From assembly GCA_025210265.1 (NCBI GenBank), contig JAOASD010000023.1, positions 248,001-312,000 of the forward strand: 64,000 bases of DNA, read 5' to 3'. Below are positions 43,406-51,800 of the stretch, piece after piece. Source of the stretch: Pelagimonas sp. (GTDB taxonomy: Bacteria > Pseudomonadota > Alphaproteobacteria > Rhodobacterales > Rhodobacteraceae). The first letter of the stretch is position 1. Each line of letters opens with the position of its first letter. The notes below the pieces were generated by a model. The model did no database searches. It worked only from the letters and a program-made list of their open reading frames with translations, and was not told the origin of the DNA. Both the position numbers and the translations under genes were made by a program.

Positions 43406-43662
43406 CACCCCTGCAGCAGGGCATCCAGCTTGCCCGCGCGCTCCAGCTCGTACAGATCATCGCAGCCGCCCACATGGGCCCCACCGATGAAAATCTGAGG
43501 CACCGTGTGCCGCCCCCCGGCCCGATCCATCATTTCCGACCGGCGATTGGGTTCGGCCAGAACATTCACCTCGGAAAATTCAACGCCCTTCTGGGTCAGC
43601 AGGCGCTTGGCCGCATGGCAAAAACCGCAAAGCGGAGAGGAATAGATTTCAACAGCTTGCAT
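43405..43662 (-). CDS. grxC: Glutaredoxin 3
   Basis: An 85-residue glutathione-dependent thiol oxidoreductase. The active site is C12-G-F-C15 instead of the commoner CPYC. TVPQIFIGGAHVGGCDDLYELERAG is the GSH-binding region. It lies between comF and the nitrilase-like gene in one operon. Confidence 0.92.
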   Translation of the reverse strand: MQAVEIYSSPLCGFCHAAKRLLTQKGVEFSEVNVLAEPNRRSEMMDRAGGRHTVPQIFIGGAHVGGCDDLYELERAGKLDALLQG

Positions 43663-43689
43663 GATATGGCCCCTATCGTTTGCCCATAT

Positions 43690-44421
43690 CTAAGTGTCTT
43701 TGACCACGCGCGCCAGTACGCTGATGGAAACAGTGCTAGCACCCCCCGCCAGACAGGCATCTGTTGCCGCGCTTAATGTCGCGCCCGAGGTCATGACATC
43801 ATCGACAATCAGCACCGCCCGCCCACGGATCAGATCCGCATGGGCGGGCGTGACCTGCAGACTGTCAGAGAGAATGGCAAAGCGTTCTTCGCGGGTTTTG
43901 CCCTCCAGTGACTCGGTCGGCAGAGCACGCTGCAACGCATCCGGGCACCAGTCACAGTTCAGTTCCTGCGCCAGACCCTCTGCCAGCAGAGCGGCCTGAT
44001 TGAACCGCCTGCGCAAATGACGGTGCAGATGCAACGGAACAGGCATGATCAACGTATCCGGCTGCAGAATAGGCCGCGTCACGCGCGCCATCCAACGCGC
44101 GGCTGGCCGGGCAATGTCATGCCGGTCCCCATGTTTCAGCGCCAAGACCAAGCGCCGCCCTTTGCCCCGATAGGCCAAAGCCGCACGGCCCTGCGACCAG
44201 GGGCGCGGGGTCTCAAGACAGTCATCGCACAGTTCGATGTGATCAGACTGACCAGGCAAAGCTGTGCCACAGGCCTCGCAGGTCAGCCCCGCAATAAACG
44301 GTGTATCGGGCCAGCAGGCGCTGCACAGGCCAAAATCAGACTCCACCAAGCCACCACAGGACAGGCAGCGCGGCGGGTAAACCAACTGGACAAGGGTTTG
44401 CATCCGCTGCGCCCAAGTCAT
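43690..44421 (-). CDS. comF: ComF-family phosphoribosyltransferase-like protein
   Basis: A 243-residue protein. The N-terminal zinc ribbon is CLSCGGLVESDFGLCSACW plus CEACG and CDDC. A PRTase-like domain with VLIVDDVMTSGATL, the PRPP loop, follows. ComF proteins are linked to natural transformation and DNA repair. The start at 44421 begins MTWAQRMQTLVQLVYPPRCLSC; the longer open frame upstream is antisense to the next gene. It is divergent from a methyltransferase gene, 12 bases apart. Confidence 0.9.
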   Translation of the reverse strand: MTWAQRMQTLVQLVYPPRCLSCGGLVESDFGLCSACWPDTPFIAGLTCEACGTALPGQSDHIELCDDCLETPRPWSQGRAALAYRGKGRRLVLALKHGDRHDIARPAARWMARVTRPILQPDTLIMPVPLHLHRHLRRRFNQAALLAEGLAQELNCDWCPDALQRALPTESLEGKTREERFAILSDSLQVTPAHADLIRGRAVLIVDDVMTSGATLSAATDACLAGGASTVSISVLARVVKDT

Positions 44422-44433
44422 ATCTGAACCCCC

Positions 44434-45258
44434 ATGCCCATGCCGTCGACCCCACCCGTGCTGACCGACACCGCCGCCCTGAACAGGAACCGGCACCGTG
44501 CCATGAATGATTCCGCAATGTTCCTGCAGGACATCGCGCGGGACGAGGCGCAGGATCGGCTGGCAATGGTTAACAAGTCGTTTAACAGCCCAGCCATCGT
44601 GACAGGTTTCCCGCATGTCTGGGCCTCCTTGCTGCCAGACGCCAAAATCATCCCCGACGCAGACACGCTGGACCTGTCCGAAGCCGCGCATGACCTGGTC
44701 ATCCACGCGCTGTGCCTGCATTGGGCCAATGATCCGATCGGACAGATCATCCAATGCCGCCGCGCACTTCGCCCCGACGGGCTGTTCCTGTGCCTGACCT
44801 TCGGCGGGCAAACCCTGCACCAACTGCGCGCTGCCCTGGCCGAAGCCGAAGCGCAGGTGACAGGCGGGCTATCCCCCCGCGTGCTCCCCATGGGCGAAAT
44901 CCGCGACCTCGGGGCGTTGCTGCAACGCGCCGGGCTGGCCCTGCCCGTGGCCGATGCCCTCCCCCTTACCGCCAGCTATCAAAGCGCGCTGCACCTGATG
45001 CGCGACCTGCGCGCCATGGGTGAAAACAACGCGCTGGCCGCCCGCCTGCGCAGGCCGACCCGCCGCGATGTCCTGTTGCGCGCCACACAGATCTATGCCG
45101 ATGCCCATGCGGATGCGGACGGGCGTATTCCAGCGACCTTTGAAATGATCGCGCTGACGGGCTGGGCCCCCGATGACACACAACCACAACCCTTGCGGCC
45201 AGGATCTGCGGCACAGCGACTGGCTGACGCATTGGGAACACAAGAAAATCAGCTCTAA
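44434..45258 (+). CDS. SAM-dependent methyltransferase family protein (NDUFAF5/BioC-like)
   Basis: A 274-residue protein with a weak class I methyltransferase fold. The N-terminal VLTDTAALNRNRHRA and the middle HDLVIHALCLHWANDPIGQIIQCRRALRPDGLFLCLTFGGQTLHQLR resemble the NDUFAF5 family. In eukaryotes that protein hydroxylates an arginine during complex I assembly; alphaproteobacterial orthologues usually sit next to comF and grxC as here. The glycine-rich SAM motif I is poor in this copy, so methyl transfer is uncertain. Confidence 0.72.
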   Translation: MPMPSTPPVLTDTAALNRNRHRAMNDSAMFLQDIARDEAQDRLAMVNKSFNSPAIVTGFPHVWASLLPDAKIIPDADTLDLSEAAHDLVIHALCLHWANDPIGQIIQCRRALRPDGLFLCLTFGGQTLHQLRAALAEAEAQVTGGLSPRVLPMGEIRDLGALLQRAGLALPVADALPLTASYQSALHLMRDLRAMGENNALAARLRRPTRRDVLLRATQIYADAHADADGRIPATFEMIALTGWAPDDTQPQPLRPGSAAQRLADALGTQENQL

Positions 45259-45321
45259 GATTGACCTGACGCCGCTTTGACTTAGCTCACTTTCGAATGA
45301 ACTCGCCGCAGGAAGCATAAA

Positions 45322-46386
45322 ATGACGGATGCCACCAAAATCACCGCCGCCCGACCGGCCCACGCGCCTGCGGATCACCCGACAATCAAACCGGGCAAGG
45401 TCGGCATTCTACTGGCCAATCTGGGCACGCCGGACGCCTATTCCTATTGGCCCATGCGCCGTTATCTGAACGAATTTCTGTCCGACAAGCGCGTCATCGA
45501 CTACCCGTCCTGGAAATGGCAGCCCCTGCTGCAGGGGATCATCCTGACCAAGCGCCCGTTTTCATCGGGCGCGGCCTATAAATCCATCTGGAACGAAGAG
45601 CTGGATGAAAGCCCGCTGATGACCATCACCAAGGACCAAACCAAGGCCATTGCCGAGGCGATGAAGGCCCGCTATGGCGATCAGGTCATGGTCGATTTCT
45701 GTATGCGCTACGGCAACCCGTCAACCAAATCCAAGGTCCGCGAAATGGTCGAGGCCGGCTGCCGCAAGATCCTCTTCGTGCCGCTGTACCCGCACTATGC
45801 CGGGGCGACCTCGGGCACCGCAAATGACCAGTTCTTTCGCGCTTTGATGGAAGAAACCTGGCAGCCCAGCGCCCGCACCATCGACCCTTATTTCGATCAT
45901 CCCGAATATGTCGAGGCCCTGGCCCAATCGGTCGAACGCGGCTATGCCAACATCACAAAGCGCCCCGACATTCTGGTTGTGTCCTATCACGGGATGCCGA
46001 AACGCTATCTGATGCAGGGCGACCCGTATCACTGCCAATGCCAGAAAACCACGCGCCTGCTGCGCGAACGGCTGGGCTGGGATCAAACCGAAATCGTCAC
46101 CACCTTCCAATCGGTGTTTGGCCCCGAAGAATGGCTGCGCCCCTACACCGTTGAACATGTGGCCGAACTGGCCAAACAGGGCAAAAAGAATATCGCCGTG
46201 ATTGCCCCGGCCTTTTCCGCCGACTGCATCGAAACGCTGGAAGAGATCAACGAAGAGATCAAGGAAAGTTTCGAAGAGGCAGGCGGCGAGGAATTTACCT
46301 ATATCCCCTGCCTCAACGACGATCCGCTGCATGTTGCGGCGCTGAGTTCCGTGATTGAACAGAACCTGAAAGGCTGGCTGGATTAA
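45322..46386 (+). CDS. hemH: Ferrochelatase
   Basis: A 354-residue enzyme inserting Fe2+ into protoporphyrin IX. LLANLGTPDAYSYWPMRRYLNEFLSD opens the protein, FVPLYPHYAGATSGTAND and the catalytic-histidine segment VVSYHGMPKRYL follow, and the second metal-side motif is APAFSADCIETLEEI. C residues in DPYHCQCQKTT occur in this family. AGGAAG lies just before the start. It is convergent with an unknown gene whose promoter has an iron-box-like palindrome. Confidence 0.96.
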   Translation: MTDATKITAARPAHAPADHPTIKPGKVGILLANLGTPDAYSYWPMRRYLNEFLSDKRVIDYPSWKWQPLLQGIILTKRPFSSGAAYKSIWNEELDESPLMTITKDQTKAIAEAMKARYGDQVMVDFCMRYGNPSTKSKVREMVEAGCRKILFVPLYPHYAGATSGTANDQFFRALMEETWQPSARTIDPYFDHPEYVEALAQSVERGYANITKRPDILVVSYHGMPKRYLMQGDPYHCQCQKTTRLLRERLGWDQTEIVTTFQSVFGPEEWLRPYTVEHVAELAKQGKKNIAVIAPAFSADCIETLEEINEEIKESFEEAGGEEFTYIPCLNDDPLHVAALSSVIEQNLKGWLD

Positions 46387-46401
46387 CCCCAGCCAGCCCA
46401 A

Positions 46402-46848
46402 TCAATGCACCGTTGCCGGGCGCGCCATCACCCGCGCGCGGCAGTCTTCGCACAGCAAAGGCAGGCCGGTGCGCATCGCCGCATTCAACATCGGCAACAG
46501 GGCCTGCGGCGACACCAGAAAGCTGGCCTCTTGCAGGGCCACATCGCGCCGCTGTTCAGTGGCCGCCATAACAAAGCGCGCAATGGCCAGCTCATCCTCT
46601 GAATAGCCACGCGCCGTCACAGGCAGGATCGTTGGCATGTGCCAGCCATGCCTGCGCAGCAGACCCATCATATCGGAAAACCCGTCCAGACAGGAATTGG
46701 CCCGCGCCGACCCCAGATGCCGGCGCAGGCCACGCCACAACCCTTCGCGCGCATCGGGACCATTGTCCCAATACCGCAGCAATTCAATCAGACGCAGTTC
46801 TGGCCCGCGCAACCCCTGCTCTGTTTTGGAAAATGTCACATGCTGCAT
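46402..46848 (-). CDS. Unknown protein next to hemH
   Basis: A 148-residue soluble protein, not recognised. It is Leu/Arg-rich and predicted mostly helical, with LRLIELLRYWDNGPDAREGLWRGLRRHLG at about residues 18-46 and DDVALQEASF-like helices later. It has a C-terminal LLCEDCRARV (CxxC) that could bind metal or form a disulfide. There is no signal peptide or membrane segment. The start at 46848 follows CAGGAG. A palindrome of TGA-N9-TCA type overlaps the presumed promoter. It is convergent with hemH and downstream of the rlmN terminator. Confidence 0.7.
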   Translation of the reverse strand: MQHVTFSKTEQGLRGPELRLIELLRYWDNGPDAREGLWRGLRRHLGSARANSCLDGFSDMMGLLRRHGWHMPTILPVTARGYSEDELAIARFVMAATEQRRDVALQEASFLVSPQALLPMLNAAMRTGLPLLCEDCRARVMARPATVH

Positions 46849-46871
46849 AACGTGCTCCTGCTCACATACCT

Positions 46872-46896
46872 TTATCTGACTATTTTTATCAGATAA
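46872..46896 (-). promoter_or_regulatory. 25-bp operator-like palindrome (TGA-N9-TCA type) in the promoter of the unknown gene
   Basis: TTATCTGA-N9-TCAGATAA, with perfect 8-bp arms, lies directly after a TTGACT (-35-like, 46896-46901 on the minus strand). It matches the TGA-N9-TCA core of the alphaproteobacterial Iron-Rhodo-box used by RirA/IscR-type regulators, so iron control is plausible. Inferred from consensus. Confidence 0.5.
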
Positions 46897-46920
46897 GTCA
46901 ACAACGCGGAGCCCAAACAA

Positions 46921-46957
46921 AAAAGCCCCCGCCACGACAGACGCAGCGGGGGCTTTT
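46921..46957. terminator. Rho-independent terminator of rlmN
   Basis: A 12-bp stem AAAAGCCCCCGC / GCGGGGGCTTTT followed, on the minus strand, by a T-run. It ends the minus-strand rlmN transcript before the unknown gene. Confidence 0.85.
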
Positions 46958-46977
46958 CGACGAAATATAACGCGGGA

Positions 46978-48168
46978 TCAGCCGCGCATCCCGGCCTCTG
47001 CCTCGATCTGGCGGCGCGATTTGCGCGCGCGTTCCGTCGCGGATTTCAGCTGACCGCAGGCGGCCATAATGTCATCACCGCGCGTCTTGCGAATCGGCGA
47101 CGCATAGCCCGCCTGATAAATGATATTGGCAAAGGCCCGAATCCGGTTGTTCGAGCTGCGCTTATAAGGCGATCCGGGCCATTCGTTGAACGGGATCAGG
47201 TTGATCTTAGCCGGGATATTGTGCCGCTTGATGTGCTCGATCAGGCGATGCGCATCCTCGTCACTGTCATTCACACCGTCCAGCATCACATATTCAAAGG
47301 TGATCCGCTCAGAATTCGACGCCTTGGGATAGGCCGACAGCGCGCCCAGCAACTCTTCGATATTCCAACGCTTGTTGATCGGCACCAGAACATCGCGGGT
47401 TTCATCCGTGGTCGCGTGGAACGAAATCGCCAGCAAACAGCCGATTTCCTGCGCGGTGCGCGCAATCTCAGGCACCACACCGCTGGTGGACAAGGTGATA
47501 CGACGGCGCGACAGGGAAATCCCCTCGGGATCCATGGCGATCTTCATCGCATCACGCACATTGTCGAAATTATACAAAGGCTCGCCCATGCCCATCAGCA
47601 CGATATTGGACAGCAGCCGGGTTTCATCCTTAGGTGCACCGGGCACCGGCCATTCTTCCAAATCGTCGCGCGCCATCATGATCTGACCGACAATTTCCGC
47701 CGCTGTCAGATTGCGCACCAGCTTCTGCGTGCCCGTATGACAGAAGGAACAGGTCAGCGTGCACCCAACCTGAGAGGACACACACAACGTGCCGCGATCC
47801 TCTTCGGGAATATACACAACCTCAACCTCGTGACCGCCCGCGATGCGCACCAGATATTTGCGGGTGCCATCCTCGGACACCAGCTTGGACACCACTTCAG
47901 GAATCTCGATGACAAAATTCTCTTCCAGCATGGCGCGATAGGCCTTGGCCAGATTGGTCATCTCGGCAAAATCGCGCACGCCCCACTGATAGATCCATTG
48001 CCAGACCTGGTTCACACGCATCTTGACCTGCTTTTCCGCCGTGCCAGCCGCCAGCAACGCGTCACGCATCTGCGCGCGCGTCAAACCGACAAGGTTCACA
48101 CGATCCGTTTCCGGCATCTTGCGAGGAATGGTCATTACATCCTGAGTGATCGGAGCATCCGAAGCCAT
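46978..48168 (-). CDS. rlmN: Dual-specificity 23S rRNA/tRNA methyltransferase RlmN
   Basis: A 396-residue radical-SAM enzyme that makes 2-methyladenosine in 23S rRNA and tRNA. The radical-SAM cysteines are C136, C140 and C143 ([12 protein letters not shown]), [15 protein letters not shown] binds SAM, and [20 protein letters not shown] is the conserved C-terminal substrate region. The start at ATG 48168 is preferred, as AGGA lies eight bases before it; earlier ATGs are possible. Confidence 0.96.
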   Translation of the reverse strand: MASDAPITQDVMTIPRKMPETDRVNLVGLTRAQMRDALLAAGTAEKQVKMRVNQVWQWIYQWGVRDFAEMTNLAKAYRAMLEENFVIEIPEVVSKLVSEDGTRKYLVRIAGGHEVEVVYIPEEDRGTLCVSSQVGCTLTCSFCHTGTQKLVRNLTAAEIVGQIMMARDDLEEWPVPGAPKDETRLLSNIVLMGMGEPLYNFDNVRDAMKIAMDPEGISLSRRRITLSTSGVVPEIARTAQEIGCLLAISFHATTDETRDVLVPINKRWNIEELLGALSAYPKASNSERITFEYVMLDGVNDSDEDAHRLIEHIKRHNIPAKINLIPFNEWPGSPYKRSSNNRIRAFANIIYQAGYASPIRKTRGDDIMAACGQLKSATERARKSRRQIEAEAGMRG

Positions 48169-48221
48169 GGCATCCATCCTGAAAAACAAGACCGTCCCAT
48201 ACAGCATTTAACAGAAAACAC

Positions 48222-48247
48222 AAAGGGCCAGTAAAACCGGCCCCTGT
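48222..48247 (-). terminator. Probable terminator downstream of the ialB-family gene
   Basis: Read on the minus strand, GGGCC / GGCCC form a short GC stem followed by TTTGTGTTTTC. It lies between the ialB-family gene and rlmN. Confidence 0.5.
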
Positions 48248-48260
48248 TTCTCTGCTTTAC

Positions 48261-48300
48261 AAATACACCCGGGGGTCTGGGGGCAGCGCCCCCCGCCGGA
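48261..48300 (+). repeat. Dispersed intergenic repeat, copy 3
   Basis: AAATACA, CCCGGGGGTCT and GGGGGCAGCGCCCCCC. The closest relative is the copy at 12061-12111. Confidence 0.55.
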
Positions 48301-48302
48301 TC

Positions 48303-48836
48303 TTACTGTGCGCAGCGCTTTTCTGCGTCTTCCACCGCGGCGGTAAAGCCGAGCAGGGAAAAGGTATCTTTGGTCGTGGTGCCGCGCGTCGACACAGCGG
48401 TCAGAATCGCATTCGCTCCGCGCTTCATGGCGGTGATCAGCTTGGCATCATCCTGCGGCGTCGCTGGCCAGGCCCATTCGCCCTCGGTATACAGCTCGAA
48501 CTCGGTGCCGCTGATATTCACATTCACGGTCGAGCCATTGGCAAAAGGATACCCACCGGTAAAGGCCACCTGACCCTTTACCCCCGCTTCGGGACGATAG
48601 AACACCATCAGCAGGATTTCATCGCGGGTTACGGCAACCACACGGCCATCCTTCGTGTTCACGCTTTCCTTAAAGGTGCTGACCGCCCAGCATTCCTTGG
48701 GGCTGGTCTCTTCGAATACAGACCAGTCGGTCATCGCATCGACGCGCGCCGTGCTGCTTTGATCCTGCGCCTGCACCATTCCGGCCGCAAGGACCAGACC
48801 ACCTGTCAACGCTCCGCGCACAAAGCCTGAAATCAT
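48303..48836 (-). CDS. Invasion-associated locus B (IalB) family exported protein
   Basis: A 177-residue periplasmic protein. The signal peptide ends AAGMVQAQ; the mature domain shows TDWSVFEETSPKECWAVSTFKES, DEILLMVFYRPEAGVKGQVAFTGGYPF and LITAMKRGANAILTAVSTRGTTTKDTFSLLGFTAAVEDA, the IalB pattern. In Bartonella IalB aids erythrocyte entry, but in free-living relatives its role is unknown. A conserved cysteine pair (C49 and the near-terminal C) may form a disulfide. GGAGG lies nine bases before the start. Confidence 0.85.
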   Translation of the reverse strand: MISGFVRGALTGGLVLAAGMVQAQDQSSTARVDAMTDWSVFEETSPKECWAVSTFKESVNTKDGRVVAVTRDEILLMVFYRPEAGVKGQVAFTGGYPFANGSTVNVNISGTEFELYTEGEWAWPATPQDDAKLITAMKRGANAILTAVSTRGTTTKDTFSLLGFTAAVEDAEKRCAQ

Positions 48837-49003
48837 TTTCCGCAGCCTCCAGCTGTCCTTGCCTCAATCGTCACAACGCAGATCCGGGCCTGTCCCACCC
48901 GCTCAAAAGATGCCGCGCTTTTCTTCTCGACGGCAAGACATTAGCCTGAAATACCTATCTAACAAAAGCCCTCTTGGCAGATATTCGCCGAACAGGAGAT
49001 CCC

Positions 49004-50002
49004 ATGGCACATGCGGCCCCACTCGCCGAAATCCACCGTGGCCCCTTTGCCGAAAGCGTGCATCTGGGACATGCGGTGATCAGCGACATGAATGGTGTGG
49101 TCGAGGCCTGGGGCGACCCGGATTATGTCACCCTGCCCCGCAGTTCCGCCAAGATGATTCAGGCACTGCCCCTGATCACCTCCGGCGCGGCAAAATCCTA
49201 TGGGCTGACCCAGCGCCAGCTGGGCTTTGCCTGCGCATCGCATCAAGGCGCGCCGATCCATGTCGAGGCAGCCGCCGCATGGCTGAACGATCTGGGATTG
49301 TCCGAAAGCGACCTGCGCTGTGGCCCCCAGCCCTCGCGCGATAAACATCTGAAATTACAAATGATCCGGGACGGCGAACGCCCCTGCCAGCTGCACAATA
49401 ACTGCTCTGGCAAACATGCCGGCTTCCTGACCCTGTCTCAGCATCTGGGCGCTGGAACGGAGTATACAGACCCGGATCACCCGGTACAGATCGCCGGGAA
49501 AGAGGCCTTTGAAACCGTCACCGACCGGGACAGCCCTGGCTTTGGCATCGACGGGTGTTCGGCCCCGAATTACGCCACATCCATGCGGGCCATGGCCCGG
49601 TCCATGGCGTTTTTCGCCAGCGCCACCCAGCGCGAGGACAGCCTGTCACAAGCCGCCGCAACACTGACCGAAGCCATGTACTGCCACCCTGAAATGGTGG
49701 CGGGCGAAGGCCGGGCCTGCACCCTGCTGATGCGCGCGGCCAAAGAACCCGTTGCATTGAAAACCGGAGCCGAAGGGTATTTTGTCGGGATCCTGCCGAA
49801 ACGCGGACTGGGCATCGCCCTCAAAGCCGCGGATGGGGCAACACGGGCGGCAGAATGCGCCATCGCCGCGCTTTTGGTGCGGCTGGGCGTGGCGGATCGG
49901 GCCCACCCGGATGTGCAACGCTTTCTGGAACCGCAGATTCGCAACTGGCGGGGTATCGTGACTGGGCAAATCAAACCCGCACCGGGGCTATTGGCTCAGT
50001 GA
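49004..50002 (+). CDS. L-asparaginase II, rhizobial (ReAV) type
   Basis: A 332-residue asparaginase of the class first defined in Rhizobium etli, unrelated to the E. coli type. The serine-lysine pair S47-SA-K50 (LPRSSAKMI), the zinc-site C134-SG-K137 (HNNCSGKHAG) and C185 (GIDGCSAPNY) all match the positions of the catalytic and metal residues of that class. It is cytoplasmic, with no signal peptide. AGGAG precedes ATG 49004. It ends at a terminator. Confidence 0.87.
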   Translation: MAHAAPLAEIHRGPFAESVHLGHAVISDMNGVVEAWGDPDYVTLPRSSAKMIQALPLITSGAAKSYGLTQRQLGFACASHQGAPIHVEAAAAWLNDLGLSESDLRCGPQPSRDKHLKLQMIRDGERPCQLHNNCSGKHAGFLTLSQHLGAGTEYTDPDHPVQIAGKEAFETVTDRDSPGFGIDGCSAPNYATSMRAMARSMAFFASATQREDSLSQAAATLTEAMYCHPEMVAGEGRACTLLMRAAKEPVALKTGAEGYFVGILPKRGLGIALKAADGATRAAECAIAALLVRLGVADRAHPDVQRFLEPQIRNWRGIVTGQIKPAPGLLAQ

Positions 50003-50026
50003 CACAGCCCTCAATGGCGCAAAAGA

Positions 50027-50054
50027 AAAAGGCAGGACCGTCGCCCTGCCTTTT
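50027..50054. terminator. Rho-independent terminator
   Basis: A 10-bp stem AAAAGGCAGG / CCTGCCTTTT with an 8-base loop between the asparaginase gene and the convergent small-protein gene. Confidence 0.8.
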
Positions 50055-50099
50055 CCGAATAGAATCGTACCCGCGCCAAACGCTGCGGATGCGTTCAAA

Positions 50100-50291
50100 T
50101 TAGTCAGCAGCAACTGCCGCGATAACTGCAACCAGCAGCAGCGGGATCAGAATGCCAGCAGCCGAGGAGGAAGCAGCAGCTTCTTCAACAACCACAACGG
50201 GCTCCATCATGACGTCATCTTTGGCGTAGGAACCGGCCATTGCGGTCGAAGCTGCACCAGCGAACACGGCGGCGAGAGCGAGTTTTTTCAT
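50100..50291 (-). CDS. Small exported membrane protein (63 residues)
   Basis: A signal peptide (MKKLALAAVFAGAASTAMA), then a short acidic stretch (DDVMMEPVVVVEEAAA) and a C-terminal hydrophobic helix (AGILIPLLLVAVIAAVAAD). The mature protein would be about 44 residues, probably anchored by that helix. The start at 50291 is supported by the lysine-rich signal onset. Function is unknown; similar tiny proteins are common in this family. The upstream region holds a GACTTAC-CTC-GTAAGTC hairpin. Confidence 0.75.
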   Translation of the reverse strand: MKKLALAAVFAGAASTAMAGSYAKDDVMMEPVVVVEEAAASSSAAGILIPLLLVAVIAAVAAD

Positions 50292-50346
50292 AATATTCTC
50301 CAGATTTTCGCCTGAAGTGGTTTTCAACCCTACCACAGGCACCCAA

Positions 50347-50363
50347 GACTTACCTCGTAAGTC
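50347..50363. promoter_or_regulatory. Inverted repeat upstream of the small membrane-protein gene
   Basis: GACTTAC-CTC-GTAAGTC, a perfect 7-bp dyad 56-72 bases upstream of the start; a possible operator or 5' leader stem. Confidence 0.35.
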
Positions 50364-50435
50364 TGAATAAGCAGCTTTTTCGAGCGATTGCAAATGCATC
50401 TTGACGCCTATCAACCGCGCTCGAATGGCCTGTCG

Positions 50436-51032
50436 TCAAATTAGCAACACCTGCGTCCCGACCTTGGTCATCTCAAAAAGCTGAGCAATATGTTCATTGT
50501 ACAGGCCAATGCACCCGTTCGAAGACCGGCGACCGATCTTGCGTGTATCATGGGTGCCGTGGATACGGTAATATTGCCAGCTGAGATACAACGCGTGGGT
50601 GCCCAGCGGGTTGTCCGGGCCAGGACCAACAAAATCCGGCCATTCGGGGTTGCGAATCTTCATCGACGGGGTCGGGCGCCAGGACGGGCCTTCGACCTTG
50701 CGGGTGACTTTGGTGCGGCCACGGCGGGTCAGATCCTCGGTCAGAGGCACCGACGAGGGGAACAGGTGATAATTGCCGGTTTCTTCCCAGAAATGCAGCG
50801 CGCGGCTGCTGATATCGACCAGAATCGCGCCTTTGCTCAGCGAATCGAAATAGGGCTGCCAGTCCAGGGTGCGAAAGCTGGACACATTGCGGCGCACCAC
50901 ATTTGTGATGTCGCGCTCGATCTCGGTGGTGCCTTCATTGACATCCTGCGCCAGCGCCGGTGTGCCGATCAGCGCAGCACTGCCCGCCAGAAACGCGCGG
51001 CGGTTCAGCTGTTTGCCTGCCTGTTTCGCCAT
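50436..51032 (-). CDS. L,D-transpeptidase (YkuD family)
   Basis: A 198-residue exported protein. The N-terminus KQLNRRAFLAGSAALIGTPALAQ is a twin-arginine-like signal. A YkuD domain follows with catalytic H158 (HGTHDTRKIG) and C174 in SSNGCIGLYNEH. It would cross-link peptidoglycan 3-3 or attach proteins to it. The start follows AGGAG. This copy has SNGCIG where the family usually has S/T-HGC. Confidence 0.9.
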   Translation of the reverse strand: MAKQAGKQLNRRAFLAGSAALIGTPALAQDVNEGTTEIERDITNVVRRNVSSFRTLDWQPYFDSLSKGAILVDISSRALHFWEETGNYHLFPSSVPLTEDLTRRGRTKVTRKVEGPSWRPTPSMKIRNPEWPDFVGPGPDNPLGTHALYLSWQYYRIHGTHDTRKIGRRSSNGCIGLYNEHIAQLFEMTKVGTQVLLI

Positions 51033-51212
51033 TGTCCAAGCTCCTCTCAGACCAGATTACGGTGTACATATTTCGCGCGATAATATGGCCCGAATGCCTC
51101 AGTCGCAATTCAAACGCCCGTTATTTGGCAGGCTCACGCCGATGTGGGTTTGATTGGCAACGCCCCAACAGGTAAGGCCGGTGCACAGCCCAAGTTTTCA
51201 ATGAGCAGCGTG

Positions 51213-51785
51213 ATGAACCGTCGATCCTTTATCCTTTTGTCCTCGGCTGCGGCCCTGGCCGCCTGTGCCGAGACCACCGGAACCCCCAGCCAACTGGGTC
51301 CAGATGGTAAACCGCTGCCCAAACTGTATCGCATCGGCCCCGGTCAGGCCGGGCGCATCCAGTTCCGTGTGCTTGATTCGGTCAATGCGCTGCGTCAGGC
51401 GTCGGGCGCGCCTGCCCTGAAAATGAATGCCAAACTGAACGCCGCCGCAGCCACCCATGCCCGCGACATGGCTGTGCAGAACCGCCCCTGGCATTTCGGA
51501 TCCGACGGATCGTCGCCAATCGACCGTGTGGCGCGGGTTGGATATAACGGTCGCCTTGTTGGCGAAACCATTTCGGAAACCTATGAAACCGAGCTGGAGA
51601 CTCTGGCTGCCTGGATGGAAGGCGACGCCACCCGCACCGTGATTCTGGACCCCACTGCGCGCGATCTGGGCTTTTCCTGGCATCAGGAAAGCAATGGCAA
51701 AATCTGGTGGAACATGGTTCTGGGCGCGCCCGGCGTGGCCGCCATCCCCGGCAGCGAAGTCATTGCCGAAGCGATTGACAGCTGA
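51213..51785 (+). CDS. CAP (SCP/PR1) domain lipoprotein
   Basis: A 190-residue protein. MNRRSFILLSSAAALAAC18 is a signal with a lipobox (LAAC). Residues about 55-185 form a CAP domain (LDSVNALRQASGAPALKMNAKLNAAAATHARDMA, then RPWHFGSDGSS and WHQESNGKIWWNMVLGAP). The bacterial CAP fold is often linked to cell-wall or stress roles. Earlier starts (51144, 51201) are possible but would bury the signal. Divergent from one L,D-transpeptidase gene and convergent with another. Confidence 0.82.
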   Translation: MNRRSFILLSSAAALAACAETTGTPSQLGPDGKPLPKLYRIGPGQAGRIQFRVLDSVNALRQASGAPALKMNAKLNAAAATHARDMAVQNRPWHFGSDGSSPIDRVARVGYNGRLVGETISETYETELETLAAWMEGDATRTVILDPTARDLGFSWHQESNGKIWWNMVLGAPGVAAIPGSEVIAEAIDS

Positions 51786-51800
51786 TCCAATCCGCCACAG

